From the NCBI GenBank assembly GCA_947383005.1, contig CANDBT010000003.1, forward strand, positions 62,001 through 126,000: a DNA stretch of 64,000 nucleotides, given 5' to 3'. The stretch is from an uncultured bacterium (lineage in GTDB: Bacteria; Bacillota; Clostridia; Lachnospirales; Lachnospiraceae). Below, piece by piece: positions 1-8,173 of this stretch (the first letter of the stretch is position 1; the number at the start of each line of letters is the position of its first letter). The notes under the pieces are model-generated. The model saw nothing but the letters and a program-made list of their open reading frames with translations, searched no databases and was not told where the DNA came from. The position numbers and the translations under genes are program-made.

Positions 1-368
1 AGGCAGCCCAGTTGAGCAACATTGAAATCAACCAGAACGGTATCATTTCAGCAAAACTTAAAGACACGGGCGAGATTGTTTATTTGGGTACCGTTGCCAT
101 TGCTACCTTCCAAAACCCTGAAGGTTTGACGAAGGCCGGCGAGAACTACTATACGGCAAAAGACAGTGACAATACCGGTCAATCCAGCGCCACCACGCCA
201 GGCGGTGAAACCTCCACACTGATGTGCGGCTATATCGAGGCTTCCAACGTAGACCTTGCCCAGGAGTTCTCCGAGATGATTACCACCCACAGAGGGTTCC
301 AGGCCAATTCCAAGATGATTACTGTGGCGGACGAAATGTTGTCTGACCTGGTAAACATGAAGCGTTAA
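1..368 (+). CDS. flgE: Flagellar hook protein FlgE, C-terminal part
   Basis: The reading frame is open from the left edge of the window, so the start lies upstream and only about 122 C-terminal residues are seen. The ending (GYIEASNVDLAQEFSEMI, then THRGFQANSKMI) is the conserved C-terminal helix of the hook/rod axial family, which packs in the inner core of the hook filament outside the cell. Placement directly before flbD and motA is the usual Firmicute order (flgD-flgE-flbD-motA-motB), which favours FlgE over FlgG. The region around residues 55-70 of the visible part is rich in Ser, Thr and Gly, probably a surface loop. Confidence 0.9.
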   Translation, partial: AAQLSNIEINQNGIISAKLKDTGEIVYLGTVAIATFQNPEGLTKAGENYYTAKDSDNTGQSSATTPGGETSTLMCGYIEASNVDLAQEFSEMITTHRGFQANSKMITVADEMLSDLVNMKR

Positions 369-455
369 GATCATGCATTGGTGGAAGAATAATCAAAACC
401 AAAGAATCGCCGATCGGGCCCGCAAGGCACGTAAGGAAAGGATATCCGGGGAGAG

Positions 456-480
456 AAGCCGTGAGAACGGCTTTTCTTCC
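456..480 (+). terminator. Hairpin between flgE and flbD
   Basis: The stem AAGCCGT/ACGGCTT (456-462 and 467-473) closes a GAGA tetraloop and is followed by a T/C-rich tail (TTCTTCC). It lies in the 148-base gap between flgE and flbD. It could be a partial terminator or processing site that lowers expression of the motor genes relative to the hook gene. Function is inferred from structure only. Confidence 0.35.
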
Positions 481-516
481 GAAAACGTGATAAGTCAGAA
501 AGGTGGCGGGAAAAAC

Positions 517-708
517 ATGATAAAAGTAACACGCATAAGCGGCGAGGAAATATATTTAAATGTACTTCAGATTGAATCGATGGAAACAATACCGGAGACA
601 AAGATTAAAATGATGAATGGTTATTATGTTCTTGTAAAGGAGCCTGCCGATTCTGTCTTGGGTCAAATCCGGGAGTTTATGCATAGCTGTGTCATTTTTG
701 AGGATTAA
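517..708 (+). CDS. flbD: Flagellar protein FlbD family
   Basis: A 63-residue protein starting MIKVTRISGEEIYLN, matching the small FlbD/SwrD family found between the hook gene and motA in Firmicutes. SwrD of Bacillus subtilis increases flagellar motor power, so a role in stator function is plausible here. I chose the ATG at 517, preceded by AGGTGGCGGG at 501-510, because FlbD proteins begin at this point. The same frame is open further upstream to 373, but that 48-residue basic extension is not part of the family and contains the hairpin at 456-480. Cotranscribed with motA. Confidence 0.85.
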   Translation: MIKVTRISGEEIYLNVLQIESMETIPETKIKMMNGYYVLVKEPADSVLGQIREFMHSCVIFED

Positions 709-761
709 GGGCAAATAGCATTCCCGAATTTCAGGCGGGTTTTTGGTAGGAGGAAAAAACA

Positions 762-1571
762 ATGGATTTAACAACACTTATTGGTATAGTATTGGCAATA
801 GGCTTGTGCATATGGGGGATTACTCTGGAAAAAATCGGCAATTTTATTGATGTGCAGAGCCTTGCTATTGTTTTGGGCGGTTCTGTGGCGGCGACAATTG
901 CCAGCTATCCCTTCCGCATTCTGAAAGATGTGCCAAAACATATCATGGTGTGTTTCCGAGGGGGAAAATATAATATCCCCAAGCTGGTAGACCAGTTGGT
1001 GGATTTGGCTATGCTGGCCAGGCAAAGCGGTCTTTTGGCATTAGAGGAAAAGGCCGAGGAGATAAAGGACCCGTTTTTTAAGCAGAGTGTCCTGATGATT
1101 GTAGATGCCAGTGATCCGGATAAGGTACGAGAGCATTTGGAAAAAACCATGGATGATATGATGGCCCGGCATGACGAAGCAGCCGGCCTGTATGAAAAAG
1201 CTTCCGCTTATGCGCCGGCATTTGGTATGATTGGTACGTTGGTTGGCTTGATTAACATGTTGAAGGGCATGGATTTGGACGGCGGCGGCGGAGCCAGTAC
1301 CTTGGGCCAGGATATGTCCGTGGCGTTGATTACTACTTTTTACGGCAGCGGGCTGGCAAATATTTTTTTCCAGCCTATTGCGAAAAAGCTGAGAGTCCGT
1401 CAGGCGGAGGAGGAATTATACTGCATGACGATTGTGGAGGGCCTTATGGGTATCCAGGCAGGAGAAAATCCCAAGATGCTCCGCGAACATCTTTTGGCTT
1501 GCATGAAGCAATCCCAGCAGAAGAAGCTCTTGCTTAAGGCAGAGAAGTCAGGTGGAGGTGGAGAAGGCTGA
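762..1571 (+). CDS. motA: Flagellar motor stator protein MotA
   Basis: A 269-residue integral membrane protein with four predicted membrane segments: near residues 3-20, 30-50, about 150-170 and about 180-205. It has the MotA signature around YAPAFGMIGTLVGLINMLKG and a large cytoplasmic loop between segments 2 and 3 that normally contacts FliG. MotA and MotB form the ion-driven stator that turns the flagellum. The start is supported by GGAGG at 750-754. The last base of its stop codon is the first base of motB (ATGA-type overlap at 1571), indicating translational coupling. Coupling ion, proton or sodium, cannot be fixed from sequence alone. Confidence 0.95.
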   Translation: MDLTTLIGIVLAIGLCIWGITLEKIGNFIDVQSLAIVLGGSVAATIASYPFRILKDVPKHIMVCFRGGKYNIPKLVDQLVDLAMLARQSGLLALEEKAEEIKDPFFKQSVLMIVDASDPDKVREHLEKTMDDMMARHDEAAGLYEKASAYAPAFGMIGTLVGLINMLKGMDLDGGGGASTLGQDMSVALITTFYGSGLANIFFQPIAKKLRVRQAEEELYCMTIVEGLMGIQAGENPKMLREHLLACMKQSQQKKLLLKAEKSGGGGEG

Positions 1572-2512
1572 TGAGCAGAAGGAAAAAGGGCGGCGGAGGC
1601 GAAGAGTGCGGAAGCTGGATGGATACATATGGCGACATGGTTACTCTTCTTATGTGTTTCTTCGTTATGTTGTATTCCATGTCCAGCCTTGACCAGCAGA
1701 AATGGCAGATTTTCGTAAAAAGTATTTTTCCTAATTCCAATGAAAAAGAAGAAATTGCCATTAATGAAAATATTTCCGAAGGGGTGTATGACGTTTCGGG
1801 GAATTTGCAGACAGAGCAGGAAATCGAAGATGAGACATTGGATGAATTGTGGCTGTCTCTGGTCAGCGCGCTGAACCTTAACGGAATTGACGGGGTATCC
1901 GTATCCCGTGGAGAGGGTTATACATTTGTGTCTTTTGAGAACCAGGCGTTTTTTAGCGGCGACAGTTCCGCGCTTACCAATGAAGCGACCAGGATATTGG
2001 ATATATTTTGCGATGTGTTGGCCCCGCAGACGGATTTGATTTCCCAGATTGAGATTATGGGCCATACCGCCCAGGGAGATCCCAACCGGCCGAACGATGT
2101 CCGGACAGACAGAATGTTGTCTTCCCTGCGTTCGGCAGAAGTGACGGCTTACATTCAGGCCAAAAATATTATTGACCCCAGTAAATTAGTTGGTATCAGC
2201 TATGGACAGTTCCGGCCGGTAGATACCTTTGAGACGCAGGAAGGAAGAGCAAAAAACCGAAGAGTGGAATTTTTGATTGTGGATGCCGGGGCCGATATTA
2301 AGTCCATGAATGATTATTATGATGAGTATAATGACAGGATGCAAGAGGGAGCGGTAACAATTACTGATGGGATCGGAACGGAACATCAGGATGGACATGG
2401 TTTTACGCCTGTTGACGGCAGCATGGAAGGGGCGGCCAGTATGGTTCCCGAGGTTGACGAGCCAGCACAGGGGGTGGAAGCTCCTGAGCCGGCGGCAAAT
2501 CCGCTGGAATAG
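1571..2512 (+). CDS. motB: Flagellar motor stator protein MotB
   Basis: A 313-residue protein with a short basic cytoplasmic N-terminus and one membrane helix (about residues 20-40). That helix carries the essential ion-binding aspartate (Asp22 in TYGDMVTLLM). A C-terminal OmpA-like peptidoglycan-binding domain spans roughly residues 120-240 and includes GHTAQGDPNRPNDVRTDRM. The domain anchors the stator to the cell wall. The tail after residue 265 is low complexity (Pro, Glu, Ala rich) and probably disordered. It overlaps motA by one base. No fliL follows, although that gene usually sits between motB and fliM in related operons. Confidence 0.95.
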   Translation: MSRRKKGGGGEECGSWMDTYGDMVTLLMCFFVMLYSMSSLDQQKWQIFVKSIFPNSNEKEEIAINENISEGVYDVSGNLQTEQEIEDETLDELWLSLVSALNLNGIDGVSVSRGEGYTFVSFENQAFFSGDSSALTNEATRILDIFCDVLAPQTDLISQIEIMGHTAQGDPNRPNDVRTDRMLSSLRSAEVTAYIQAKNIIDPSKLVGISYGQFRPVDTFETQEGRAKNRRVEFLIVDAGADIKSMNDYYDEYNDRMQEGAVTITDGIGTEHQDGHGFTPVDGSMEGAASMVPEVDEPAQGVEAPEPAANPLE

Positions 2513-2572
2513 ATAATGATGAGGCTAAAATAGCCTGGCGGAACAACAATTGAGAAAAGGTGGCTTTTAGAA

Positions 2573-3658
2573 ATGGCAGACGTATTATCCCAGAGTCAGA
2601 TTGACGCGCTGTTGAAGTCTATGCAGCCCGGTGGTTCAGCGGAACCGGAGGTCGATGCCAAGGCTGAGAAGAAAGCGGAGACAGAAGAGGTTAAGTACAG
2701 TAAATACGACTTTTACAGCCCCAGAAAATTCACGAAGGATAAAATGAAAATCCTGACCAGCGTTTTTGAGAATTATGCGCGGATTATCACCTCACAGGTC
2801 AACGGCGTATTCAGGGTAATGACGGATATCACCGTGATGGAGGTTCAGGAAAGACGGTATTATGAGTATGTGAACTCTCTGAACGAAAATGATACGGTTA
2901 CGTTAGTGGATACGGTTGTACAAGAACCGAACAAGGCAATAGTGCCTCTTATGATTTACACTACACCGGGTTTGGTGATTACGCTGATCGAACGTATGCT
3001 GGGCGGCGGCGAAGAAGTCGTAAAAGTAAAAGAAGGGTACCGGTATTCTGATGTGGAAACCGCGTTATACCGCAGAATAGTCTCTTACCTGGTTCAGGCC
3101 CTGAAGGATGGGTTTGCCAATTATATAAATATGGAATTCAGTATCCAGAGGATTGAAGAAAATCCCAGTATGATACAGGATGTGGGACTTGATGAGGTAG
3201 TGGCAATTATCCTTTTGAATGTGGACGTTGCGGGATTGGCGGTTGAGAAGATTCGGATATGTATTCCGGGGACTTTGCTGGAATCGATTTTCCAGGTAAT
3301 TGACACCCGCAAGCATATTGCAAGAGGTTATGCCTATGAGGATAACCGGGAGATCATCCTTGACAATATCCGGGAGACCCAGCTTCCTCTTACAGGACAG
3401 TTGGGCACGGTTTATCTGGACTTGAGCGATATTTATCACTTGAAAGTGGGGGATGTGATTGATATGAACAAGCCCAAGGACAAGGACGTGAAGCTGTTTA
3501 TCGGACGGCAGCCCTGGTTTACCGGTAAGATGGGCGTATATAAAAAGAATGTGGCCATTCGGATAAACCGAAGGCTTTATGAGGAAGAAGAAAGCGAAGA
3601 GACGAAAGAGCTGGATATTGCCTTGTCTGAGGAAGAAGGGCTGCCAGTGACCGGCTGA
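2573..3658 (+). CDS. fliM: Flagellar motor switch protein FliM
   Basis: A 361-residue switch (C-ring) protein. The N-terminal CheY-P-binding segment is present at residues 5-15 (LSQSQIDALLK), followed by a charged linker. The middle CheC-like domain (about residues 45-230) includes the FliG-contacting region with GGGEE, and the C-terminal SpoA domain spans about residues 260-330. FliM receives the CheY-P signal and sets rotation direction. It is 60 bases downstream of motB with AAAGGTGGC before the ATG. Its ligand motif is the same type that appears three times inside FliY in this operon. Confidence 0.95.
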   Translation: MADVLSQSQIDALLKSMQPGGSAEPEVDAKAEKKAETEEVKYSKYDFYSPRKFTKDKMKILTSVFENYARIITSQVNGVFRVMTDITVMEVQERRYYEYVNSLNENDTVTLVDTVVQEPNKAIVPLMIYTTPGLVITLIERMLGGGEEVVKVKEGYRYSDVETALYRRIVSYLVQALKDGFANYINMEFSIQRIEENPSMIQDVGLDEVVAIILLNVDVAGLAVEKIRICIPGTLLESIFQVIDTRKHIARGYAYEDNREIILDNIRETQLPLTGQLGTVYLDLSDIYHLKVGDVIDMNKPKDKDVKLFIGRQPWFTGKMGVYKKNVAIRINRRLYEEEESEETKELDIALSEEEGLPVTG

Positions 3659-3667
3659 CATTAACCA

Positions 3668-3696
3668 TTGCGTTTATAAAGAAAAAATGTTATAAT
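3668..3696 (+). promoter_or_regulatory. Sigma-A-type internal promoter before cheY
   Basis: TTGCGT (3668-3673) and a perfect TATAAT (3691-3696) are separated by 17 bases, in the 72-base AT-rich gap between fliM and cheY. This is a good housekeeping promoter match and would allow cheY and downstream genes to be transcribed apart from the upstream flagellar promoter. Confidence 0.55.
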
Positions 3697-3730
3697 ATTA
3701 AATTATTTCAGAAAAGAGAGGGAGAGACAA

Positions 3731-4093
3731 ATGCCTAAGATTATGCTGGTTGACGATGCCGCTTTTATGAGAATGATGGTAAAAAATGCTTTGACTAAAA
3801 GCGGGTATGATAATTTTGTAGAAGCTCAGGACGGAGCGGAAGCGGTTAAGAAATATGGTGAAGAGAAGCCGGATATGGTGATCATGGATATTACTATGCC
3901 CAATATGGATGGCCTGCAGGCATTGAAGAAGATTCGTGAAGATGATCCCAATGCGAAAGTCGTGATGTGTACGGCTATGGGGCAGGAGGGCATGGTGGTG
4001 GATGCGATTAAGTCCGGCGCCAAGGATTTTATTGTAAAGCCTTTTAATGCGGAGCGTATTGTACAGACAGTGCATACTATTTTGGGAAATTAA
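3731..4093 (+). CDS. cheY: Chemotaxis response regulator CheY
   Basis: A 120-residue single receiver domain. It has the acidic pair Asp8-Asp9, the phospho-acceptor Asp53 in IMDITMPNMDG, the conserved Thr81 and the Lys103 in VKPF, all as in functional CheY proteins. Phosphorylated CheY binds the FliM N-terminus and, in Firmicutes, the FliY ligand motif. Position after fliM and near fliY is standard. The start has AGAGAGGGAGA upstream. A candidate internal promoter at 3668-3696 lies just before it. No CheA, CheW, CheB or CheR gene is in the window, so the kinase must be elsewhere. Confidence 0.95.
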   Translation: MPKIMLVDDAAFMRMMVKNALTKSGYDNFVEAQDGAEAVKKYGEEKPDMVIMDITMPNMDGLQALKKIREDDPNAKVVMCTAMGQEGMVVDAIKSGAKDFIVKPFNAERIVQTVHTILGN

Positions 4094-4115
4094 TACCGGG
4101 CAGGAGGAACAGGAA

Positions 4116-4565
4116 ATGGCTTTTTTGAGTTCATTTGATATTAGTGCGTCCGGTTTGAGCGCTCAACGGCTCCGAATGGATATTGCTGCCGAAAATATTG
4201 CCAATATCGATACCACACGGACAGAGGGAGGCGGCGCATACAGAAGGAAAGATGTCCTTTTTGAGAGCTATGGGGCTGGTTCTTTTCGGGAAGCGCTTCG
4301 CAATGCTTCCCAGGGAAAGGGATTTTCCAGCAGGGCTGCCGGCGTCCGGGTCGCCAATATTATAGAAGATGATCGGGAAATGAAACAAGTGTATAACCCG
4401 GAGCATCCAGATGCTGATGAAAACGGTTTTGTGACTCTGCCTAATGTAGATTTGTTGAAGGAGACTGTTGACAGCATGTCGGCAACCAGATCTTATGAGG
4501 CAAATGTTACGGCTTTGAACGCAATGAAGCTGATGGCCCAAAAGGCGCTGGACATTGGGAAATAA
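4116..4565 (+). CDS. flgC: Flagellar basal-body rod protein FlgC, displaced copy
   Basis: A 149-residue rod protein. The N-terminus (FDISASGLSAQRLRMDIAAE, then NIANIDTTRT) and the C-terminus (LKETVDSMSATRSYEANVTA) carry the FlgC signatures. FlgC forms part of the proximal rod crossing the periplasm-like space. I chose the ATG at 4116 because CAGGAGGA at 4101-4108 precedes it and FlgC homology starts there; the longer frame from 4047 would overlap cheY. flgC normally sits with flgB and fliE at the head of the operon, so a copy between cheY and fliY is out of place. Whether a second copy exists upstream cannot be seen. Confidence 0.88.
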   Translation: MAFLSSFDISASGLSAQRLRMDIAAENIANIDTTRTEGGGAYRRKDVLFESYGAGSFREALRNASQGKGFSSRAAGVRVANIIEDDREMKQVYNPEHPDADENGFVTLPNVDLLKETVDSMSATRSYEANVTALNAMKLMAQKALDIGK

Positions 4566-4606
4566 TGTTTGGCCGATGAATAAATAAGGATAAAGGAGAT
4601 TGAGAA

Positions 4607-6085
4607 ATGGGCGCTAGCAGCTTTAATGAAATGGAACTGGATGCCATAGGCGAAATTATGAATATCAGTCTCGGCGCCTCAGCCACAGCGGTTTCTACTA
4701 TGCTGGGGACCAAAGTGAACATTACGACGCCTGTGGTAAGAGTGCAAACTCGTGAGGATTTCGAATTTAAGCGTTTAGAGCCGGCGATTGGTGTGGAGAT
4801 AGCCTATGTTGAGGGGCTGGAAGGCAAAAACATTGTTATGTTTCGCCGAGAGGACGTCTGTATCATCGTAGGCACAATGATGGGAGAAGACCCCGCAGAG
4901 ATAAGTAACGGAGAGCTGGATGAAATTCATATCAGCGCTATCTGTGAAGTGATGAATCAGATGATGGGGGCCTCTGCCACGGCATTGTCTGAATTTTTAG
5001 GGACAATAGTAAATATATCCACTCCTAAATCATTCGATGTCGGAGAACCGGAAGATTTTAAAGAAAAATACTTTACAGAAGCTTCCGGTATGGTAGTTGT
5101 TCGTTTCCGGTTGGAAATCGAAGAAAAGCTTAACAGTGAATTTATGAATATTATGTCTATTGATCTGGCGAAGCGGCTCCTTGAACCATTCGAGTCGTCT
5201 TTGAGCGGCGAGAGTCCTGCGGCCGAAGCAAAATCGGCGCCGGTTCCGGAGCCGCAGCCAGTACCGGAGCCAGAACCAGCGGCAGCTTCCGCGGGAGGTA
5301 CGATGTCCCAGGAGGAAATCAATGCCTTGCTGTCCGGCTCTTCGGCGCCAGAACCTGCGCCGGCAGCTTCTTCGGGGGGAACGATGTCCCAGGAGGAGAT
5401 TAACGCCATGCTGTCCGGTTCTTCAGCTTCAGAATCAACATCGTCGGCCCTCTCAGGGGGAGCCATGTCCCAGGAGGAGATTAATGCTATGTTGTCCGAT
5501 CCTTCCCAGCCAAGCGCGTCTGTTTCCGCACCGCAGCCTGCGCCAGCTGTATCCCAGCCAGCCGCTGCCCCTTCTCTGGGTGGAGTTATGCCTCAGGCAG
5601 GCGCTCAGATGCAGCAGCCTTATTACGCGTATCCGCCGGCAGGCGCCGATCCGATGATGCTTCAGCTTCTCAACCAGATGCAGCAGACACAGATGCAGAT
5701 GATGGAGATGATGAAGACGGTCAATAAGCCATCAGAATCCTCTTCCTCCAGCTCAGGCGGCGGGTCGGTCATTCGTCCTCTGTCTTCGGCTCCGGTCAGC
5801 GATGAATCCCGTGAAGGCGAGGAGGACAAGACCAACCAAGAGATGCTGATGAAAGTACCTTTGGAGATTTCGGTGGAAATCGGAAGAACCAAAAGGCTTG
5901 TCCGCGATATCCTGGAGTTTACGCAGGGTACCTTGGTGGTTTTGGATAAGATGGCAGGAGAACAGGTAGATCTTTTTGTCAACGGACAATGTATCGCCCG
6001 CGGCGATATTGTCGTTGTGGAGGATAATTTCGGCATCCGTATTACCGAGATTGTATCTAAAGAGATAAATCCGGAGATCTTGTAA
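4607..6085 (+). CDS. fliY: Flagellar motor switch phosphatase FliY with three internal CheY-binding-type motifs
   Basis: A 492-residue protein. Residues 5-200 hold two CheC-like halves, each keeping an ExxN phosphatase site (Glu16/Asn19 and Glu114/Asn117), as in FliY of Bacillus that dephosphorylates CheY-P. Residues 410-490 form a SpoA/FliN domain that joins the C-ring. The linker between them (about 205-410) is low complexity. It contains three near-identical copies of MSQEEIN(A)(L/M)L at residues 233-242, 260-269 and 287-296, each followed by a Ser/Ala/Pro spacer, then a Met/Gln-rich segment. This motif is the FliM/FliY N-terminal ligand for CheY-P, but here it is missing from the N-terminus. 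Confidence 0.93.
   Translation: MGASSFNEMELDAIGEIMNISLGASATAVSTMLGTKVNITTPVVRVQTREDFEFKRLEPAIGVEIAYVEGLEGKNIVMFRREDVCIIVGTMMGEDPAEISNGELDEIHISAICEVMNQMMGASATALSEFLGTIVNISTPKSFDVGEPEDFKEKYFTEASGMVVVRFRLEIEEKLNSEFMNIMSIDLAKRLLEPFESSLSGESPAAEAKSAPVPEPQPVPEPEPAAASAGGTMSQEEINALLSGSSAPEPAPAASSGGTMSQEEINAMLSGSSASESTSSALSGGAMSQEEINAMLSDPSQPSASVSAPQPAPAVSQPAAAPSLGGVMPQAGAQMQQPYYAYPPAGADPMMLQLLNQMQQTQMQMMEMMKTVNKPSESSSSSSGGGSVIRPLSSAPVSDESREGEEDKTNQEMLMKVPLEISVEIGRTKRLVRDILEFTQGTLVVLDKMAGEQVDLFVNGQCIARGDIVVVEDNFGIRITEIVSKEINPEIL
5303..5494 (+). repeat. In-frame 81-base repeats encoding MSQEEINALL motifs
   Basis: Three in-frame copies begin at 5303, 5384 and 5465, a spacing of exactly 81 bases. Each encodes a Gly-Gly-(Thr/Ala)-Met-Ser-Gln-Glu-Glu-Ile-Asn block followed by a variable Ser/Ala/Pro spacer. 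The DNA of the motif cores is highly similar (ATGTCCCAGGAGGA in all), consistent with recent tandem duplication inside fliY. Confidence 0.85.
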
Positions 6086-6086
6086 G

Positions 6087-6446
6087 ATGGGAGGGCTGAC
6101 GCTGTTCCGGGCGGTATTGACGGTTGCTGTTGTGTTGCTGGCTGCTTTTTGGTGCAGCCGGTTTTTGGGAAAGCAGTGGACCAGATCCTCCAGATCCGGC
6201 AACATGCAGGTGCTTGAGCAGATTCAGGTCGGACAGAGCCAGAGGATACTTTTGCTTAAGGTGGGCGTCCATAACTATCTTGTTGGGGTCAGCCAAGCCG
6301 GTATTTGTCTTCTGACAGAGGTGGAAGGTGATTTTGAAGCGGCAGGACCGTTGTTTTCAGATGCCCGGACAGAACTACCCTTCCCGGAGCTGATGGAAAA
6401 ATATTTGGCGCCTCATCGGAAAAAAGGGGAAAAGACGGATGAATGA
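6087..6446 (+). CDS. fliO: Flagellar export assembly protein FliO-like
   Basis: A 119-residue protein with one N-terminal membrane helix (about residues 5-24). A basic segment follows, then a small cytoplasmic beta domain (VLEQIQVGQSQRILLLKVG) typical of FliO/FliZ family proteins. FliO helps assemble the FliP-FliQ-FliR export gate. Sequence conservation in this family is low, so the call leans on topology and on position between fliY and fliP. It starts one base after the fliY stop and overlaps fliP by eight bases, so translation is likely coupled on both sides. Confidence 0.85.
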   Translation: MGGLTLFRAVLTVAVVLLAAFWCSRFLGKQWTRSSRSGNMQVLEQIQVGQSQRILLLKVGVHNYLVGVSQAGICLLTEVEGDFEAAGPLFSDARTELPFPELMEKYLAPHRKKGEKTDE

Positions 6447-7095
6447 CCTTCTTACACAGTTAAATGGCGGGAATGTTCCCACGCTGGAAATCCTATTTAT
6501 GCTCACCCTTGCGGCTCTGCTGCCTTCTATTGTGATAATGATGACTTCTTTTACCAGAACGATCATTATCCTGTCCTTTACCAGGAATGCCATGGGAGTC
6601 CAGCAGGCGCCGCCCAATATGGTTTTGGTGGGCATAGCTATGTTTTTGACATTATATATTATGAGCCCGGTCATTGACCGGATCAATACGGAAGCTTATC
6701 AGCCTTATCTGCGGGAGGAGATTACCCAGGAGCAGGCTTTGGAAAGGATGGTAGTTCCGCTAAAAGAATTTATGCTGAGAAATACGGAGAAAAAAACCCT
6801 GGATAATTTTGTCCGTATGTCGGGTTCGGAAATCCGGCAGGATGTAGCGGAGTATCCGCTGACCGTGGTGGTTCCATCTTTTATGACCAGCGAGCTAAAG
6901 CGGGGGTTTATGGCCGGGTTTTTGATTTATCTGCCGTTTCTTTTAGTGGATATTATTGTATCCACTACCTTGATGTCGATGGGTATGGTGATGCTGCCGC
7001 CGGCGATGATATCCCTGCCCTTTAAATTATTGCTTTTTGTGACAGTTGATGGATGGGAGTTGTTGTTTTCCAATATTGTCGCAAGTTTCCGGTAG
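6439..7095 (+). CDS. fliP: Flagellar export gate protein FliP
   Basis: A 218-residue membrane protein of the type III export gate. It shows the family signatures MTSFTRTIIILSFTRNA and FLIYLPFLLVDIIV, and VVPSFMTSELKRGF before the second helix pair. FliP forms the core ring of the export pore with FliQ and FliR. The protein is shorter than the roughly 250 residues of enteric FliP because it lacks a long cleaved signal segment; starting near the first membrane helix is common in Clostridia. It overlaps fliO and is followed by fliQ after 20 bases. Confidence 0.96.
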   Translation: MNDLLTQLNGGNVPTLEILFMLTLAALLPSIVIMMTSFTRTIIILSFTRNAMGVQQAPPNMVLVGIAMFLTLYIMSPVIDRINTEAYQPYLREEITQEQALERMVVPLKEFMLRNTEKKTLDNFVRMSGSEIRQDVAEYPLTVVVPSFMTSELKRGFMAGFLIYLPFLLVDIIVSTTLMSMGMVMLPPAMISLPFKLLLFVTVDGWELLFSNIVASFR

Positions 7096-7115
7096 TGGGA
7101 AAGGAGAAGTAAGCG

Positions 7116-7379
7116 ATGACCGATTTGCAGGTACTGGATATTTTGTATCAGACATTCCAAATGGCTGTAAGGCTTACGATGCCTTTTTTGCTGGTGAGCA
7201 TGATTGTAGGTGTAATAATCGCAATTTTCCAGGCAGCGACGCAGATTAATGAGCAGACGATGACCTTTGTCCCTAAATTTTTGGCCATATTGGCAGTCAT
7301 GGGATTTTTGGGAAGTTCGATTTTGGCTATGCTGCAGGATTTTCTCCGGAATATGGTTAGTTTAATTGCAGGAGGCTGA
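7116..7379 (+). CDS. fliQ: Flagellar export gate protein FliQ
   Basis: An 87-residue protein with two membrane helices (about residues 15-40 and 50-72). The family pattern is clear around MIVGVIIAIFQAATQINEQT and TFVPKF. FliQ subunits wrap the FliP-FliR pore of the flagellar type III export gate. Length matches the family (about 89). The ATG at 7116 has GGAAAGGAGAAG upstream. It is followed by fliR after a 6-base gap, keeping the universal fliP-fliQ-fliR order. Confidence 0.96.
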   Translation: MTDLQVLDILYQTFQMAVRLTMPFLLVSMIVGVIIAIFQAATQINEQTMTFVPKFLAILAVMGFLGSSILAMLQDFLRNMVSLIAGG

Positions 7380-7385
7380 TGCTCC

Positions 7386-8138
7386 ATGTTTATTCTGTTT
7401 TCCCTGATTTTTATGCGGATGAGCGGGGCTGTAGTGTTCAATCCTATTTTAGGGAGAACCAATCTTCCGAATGCAGCCAAAGGAATGCTGATTTTTGTGT
7501 TGTCTCTGATGATGTATATGGCTGAGGGAGGTGTTTTAGCTCATCAGCCGGATAGCATGATCGAATTTGGAGTCATGTTGGTGATGGAGCTGATGCTGGG
7601 TTTTGTCATGGGATTTTCCGTAGAGCTGGCATTTATGGTAATACGTTTTGCTTCGGCAATTGCGGATTATACGATGGGACTATCGATGGCTCAAGTCTAT
7701 GACCCTCAGTATAATACGCAGATGACAGTTACTTCCGGTGTGTTTTATGTTTTTATGGCGCTTTTGTTTTTGGCGATTGACGGCCATTTGCGCCTTATTG
7801 CGCTTTTTTTTGTCTCGGCGCGGCTGATTCCCTTTGGGGAAGTAGTGCTCCGTCCGGAGCTTTCCCAATTGATGCTGGAGATTTTCAGAGCCAATATTAC
7901 CATGGGATTGCAGTTCGCTTTCCCTCTGGTAGCTATGGAGCTGGTTACAGAGGCGGCAGTAGGGATATTGATGCGTATGATTCCCCAGATAAATGTATTT
8001 GCAGTAAATTTCCAGTTGAAAATCATTGTAGGGCTGATGATGCTTGTTTATATGTTCAGTCCCATGGCGGATCGCTTATATACTTTGATTGACAATATGT
8101 TCCTCAATATGGAGCGGCTGATGGCGTTGATGGGTTAG
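7386..8138 (+). CDS. fliR: Flagellar export gate protein FliR
   Basis: A 250-residue polytopic membrane protein with about six hydrophobic segments. It shows FliR features such as RMSGAVVFNPILGRTNLPNA near the N-terminus and the conserved MIPQINVFAVNFQLKI segment in the C-terminal half. One FliR joins the FliP pentamer at the pore base. Family length is about 255. Spacing to fliQ is 6 bases with GGAGG overlapping the end of fliQ; flhB follows after about 35 bases. Confidence 0.95.
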   Translation: MFILFSLIFMRMSGAVVFNPILGRTNLPNAAKGMLIFVLSLMMYMAEGGVLAHQPDSMIEFGVMLVMELMLGFVMGFSVELAFMVIRFASAIADYTMGLSMAQVYDPQYNTQMTVTSGVFYVFMALLFLAIDGHLRLIALFFVSARLIPFGEVVLRPELSQLMLEIFRANITMGLQFAFPLVAMELVTEAAVGILMRMIPQINVFAVNFQLKIIVGLMMLVYMFSPMADRLYTLIDNMFLNMERLMALMG

Positions 8139-8173
8139 CGGCGGTTTACAGATGACAGAAGGGAGTGTTGGAT

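Noticed and set aside
373-516. Upstream extension of the flbD reading frame
   Set aside because: The 48 added residues are basic, unlike the family, and the stretch carries a hairpin; a proper ribosome site precedes the ATG at 517.
1400-2065. 221-residue open frame on the - strand
   Set aside because: It lies opposite motA and motB, which have full family support; no ribosome site or recognisable domain on the - strand.
3065-3661. 198-residue open frame on the - strand opposite fliM
   Set aside because: Shadow of a well-supported gene with no independent sequence features.
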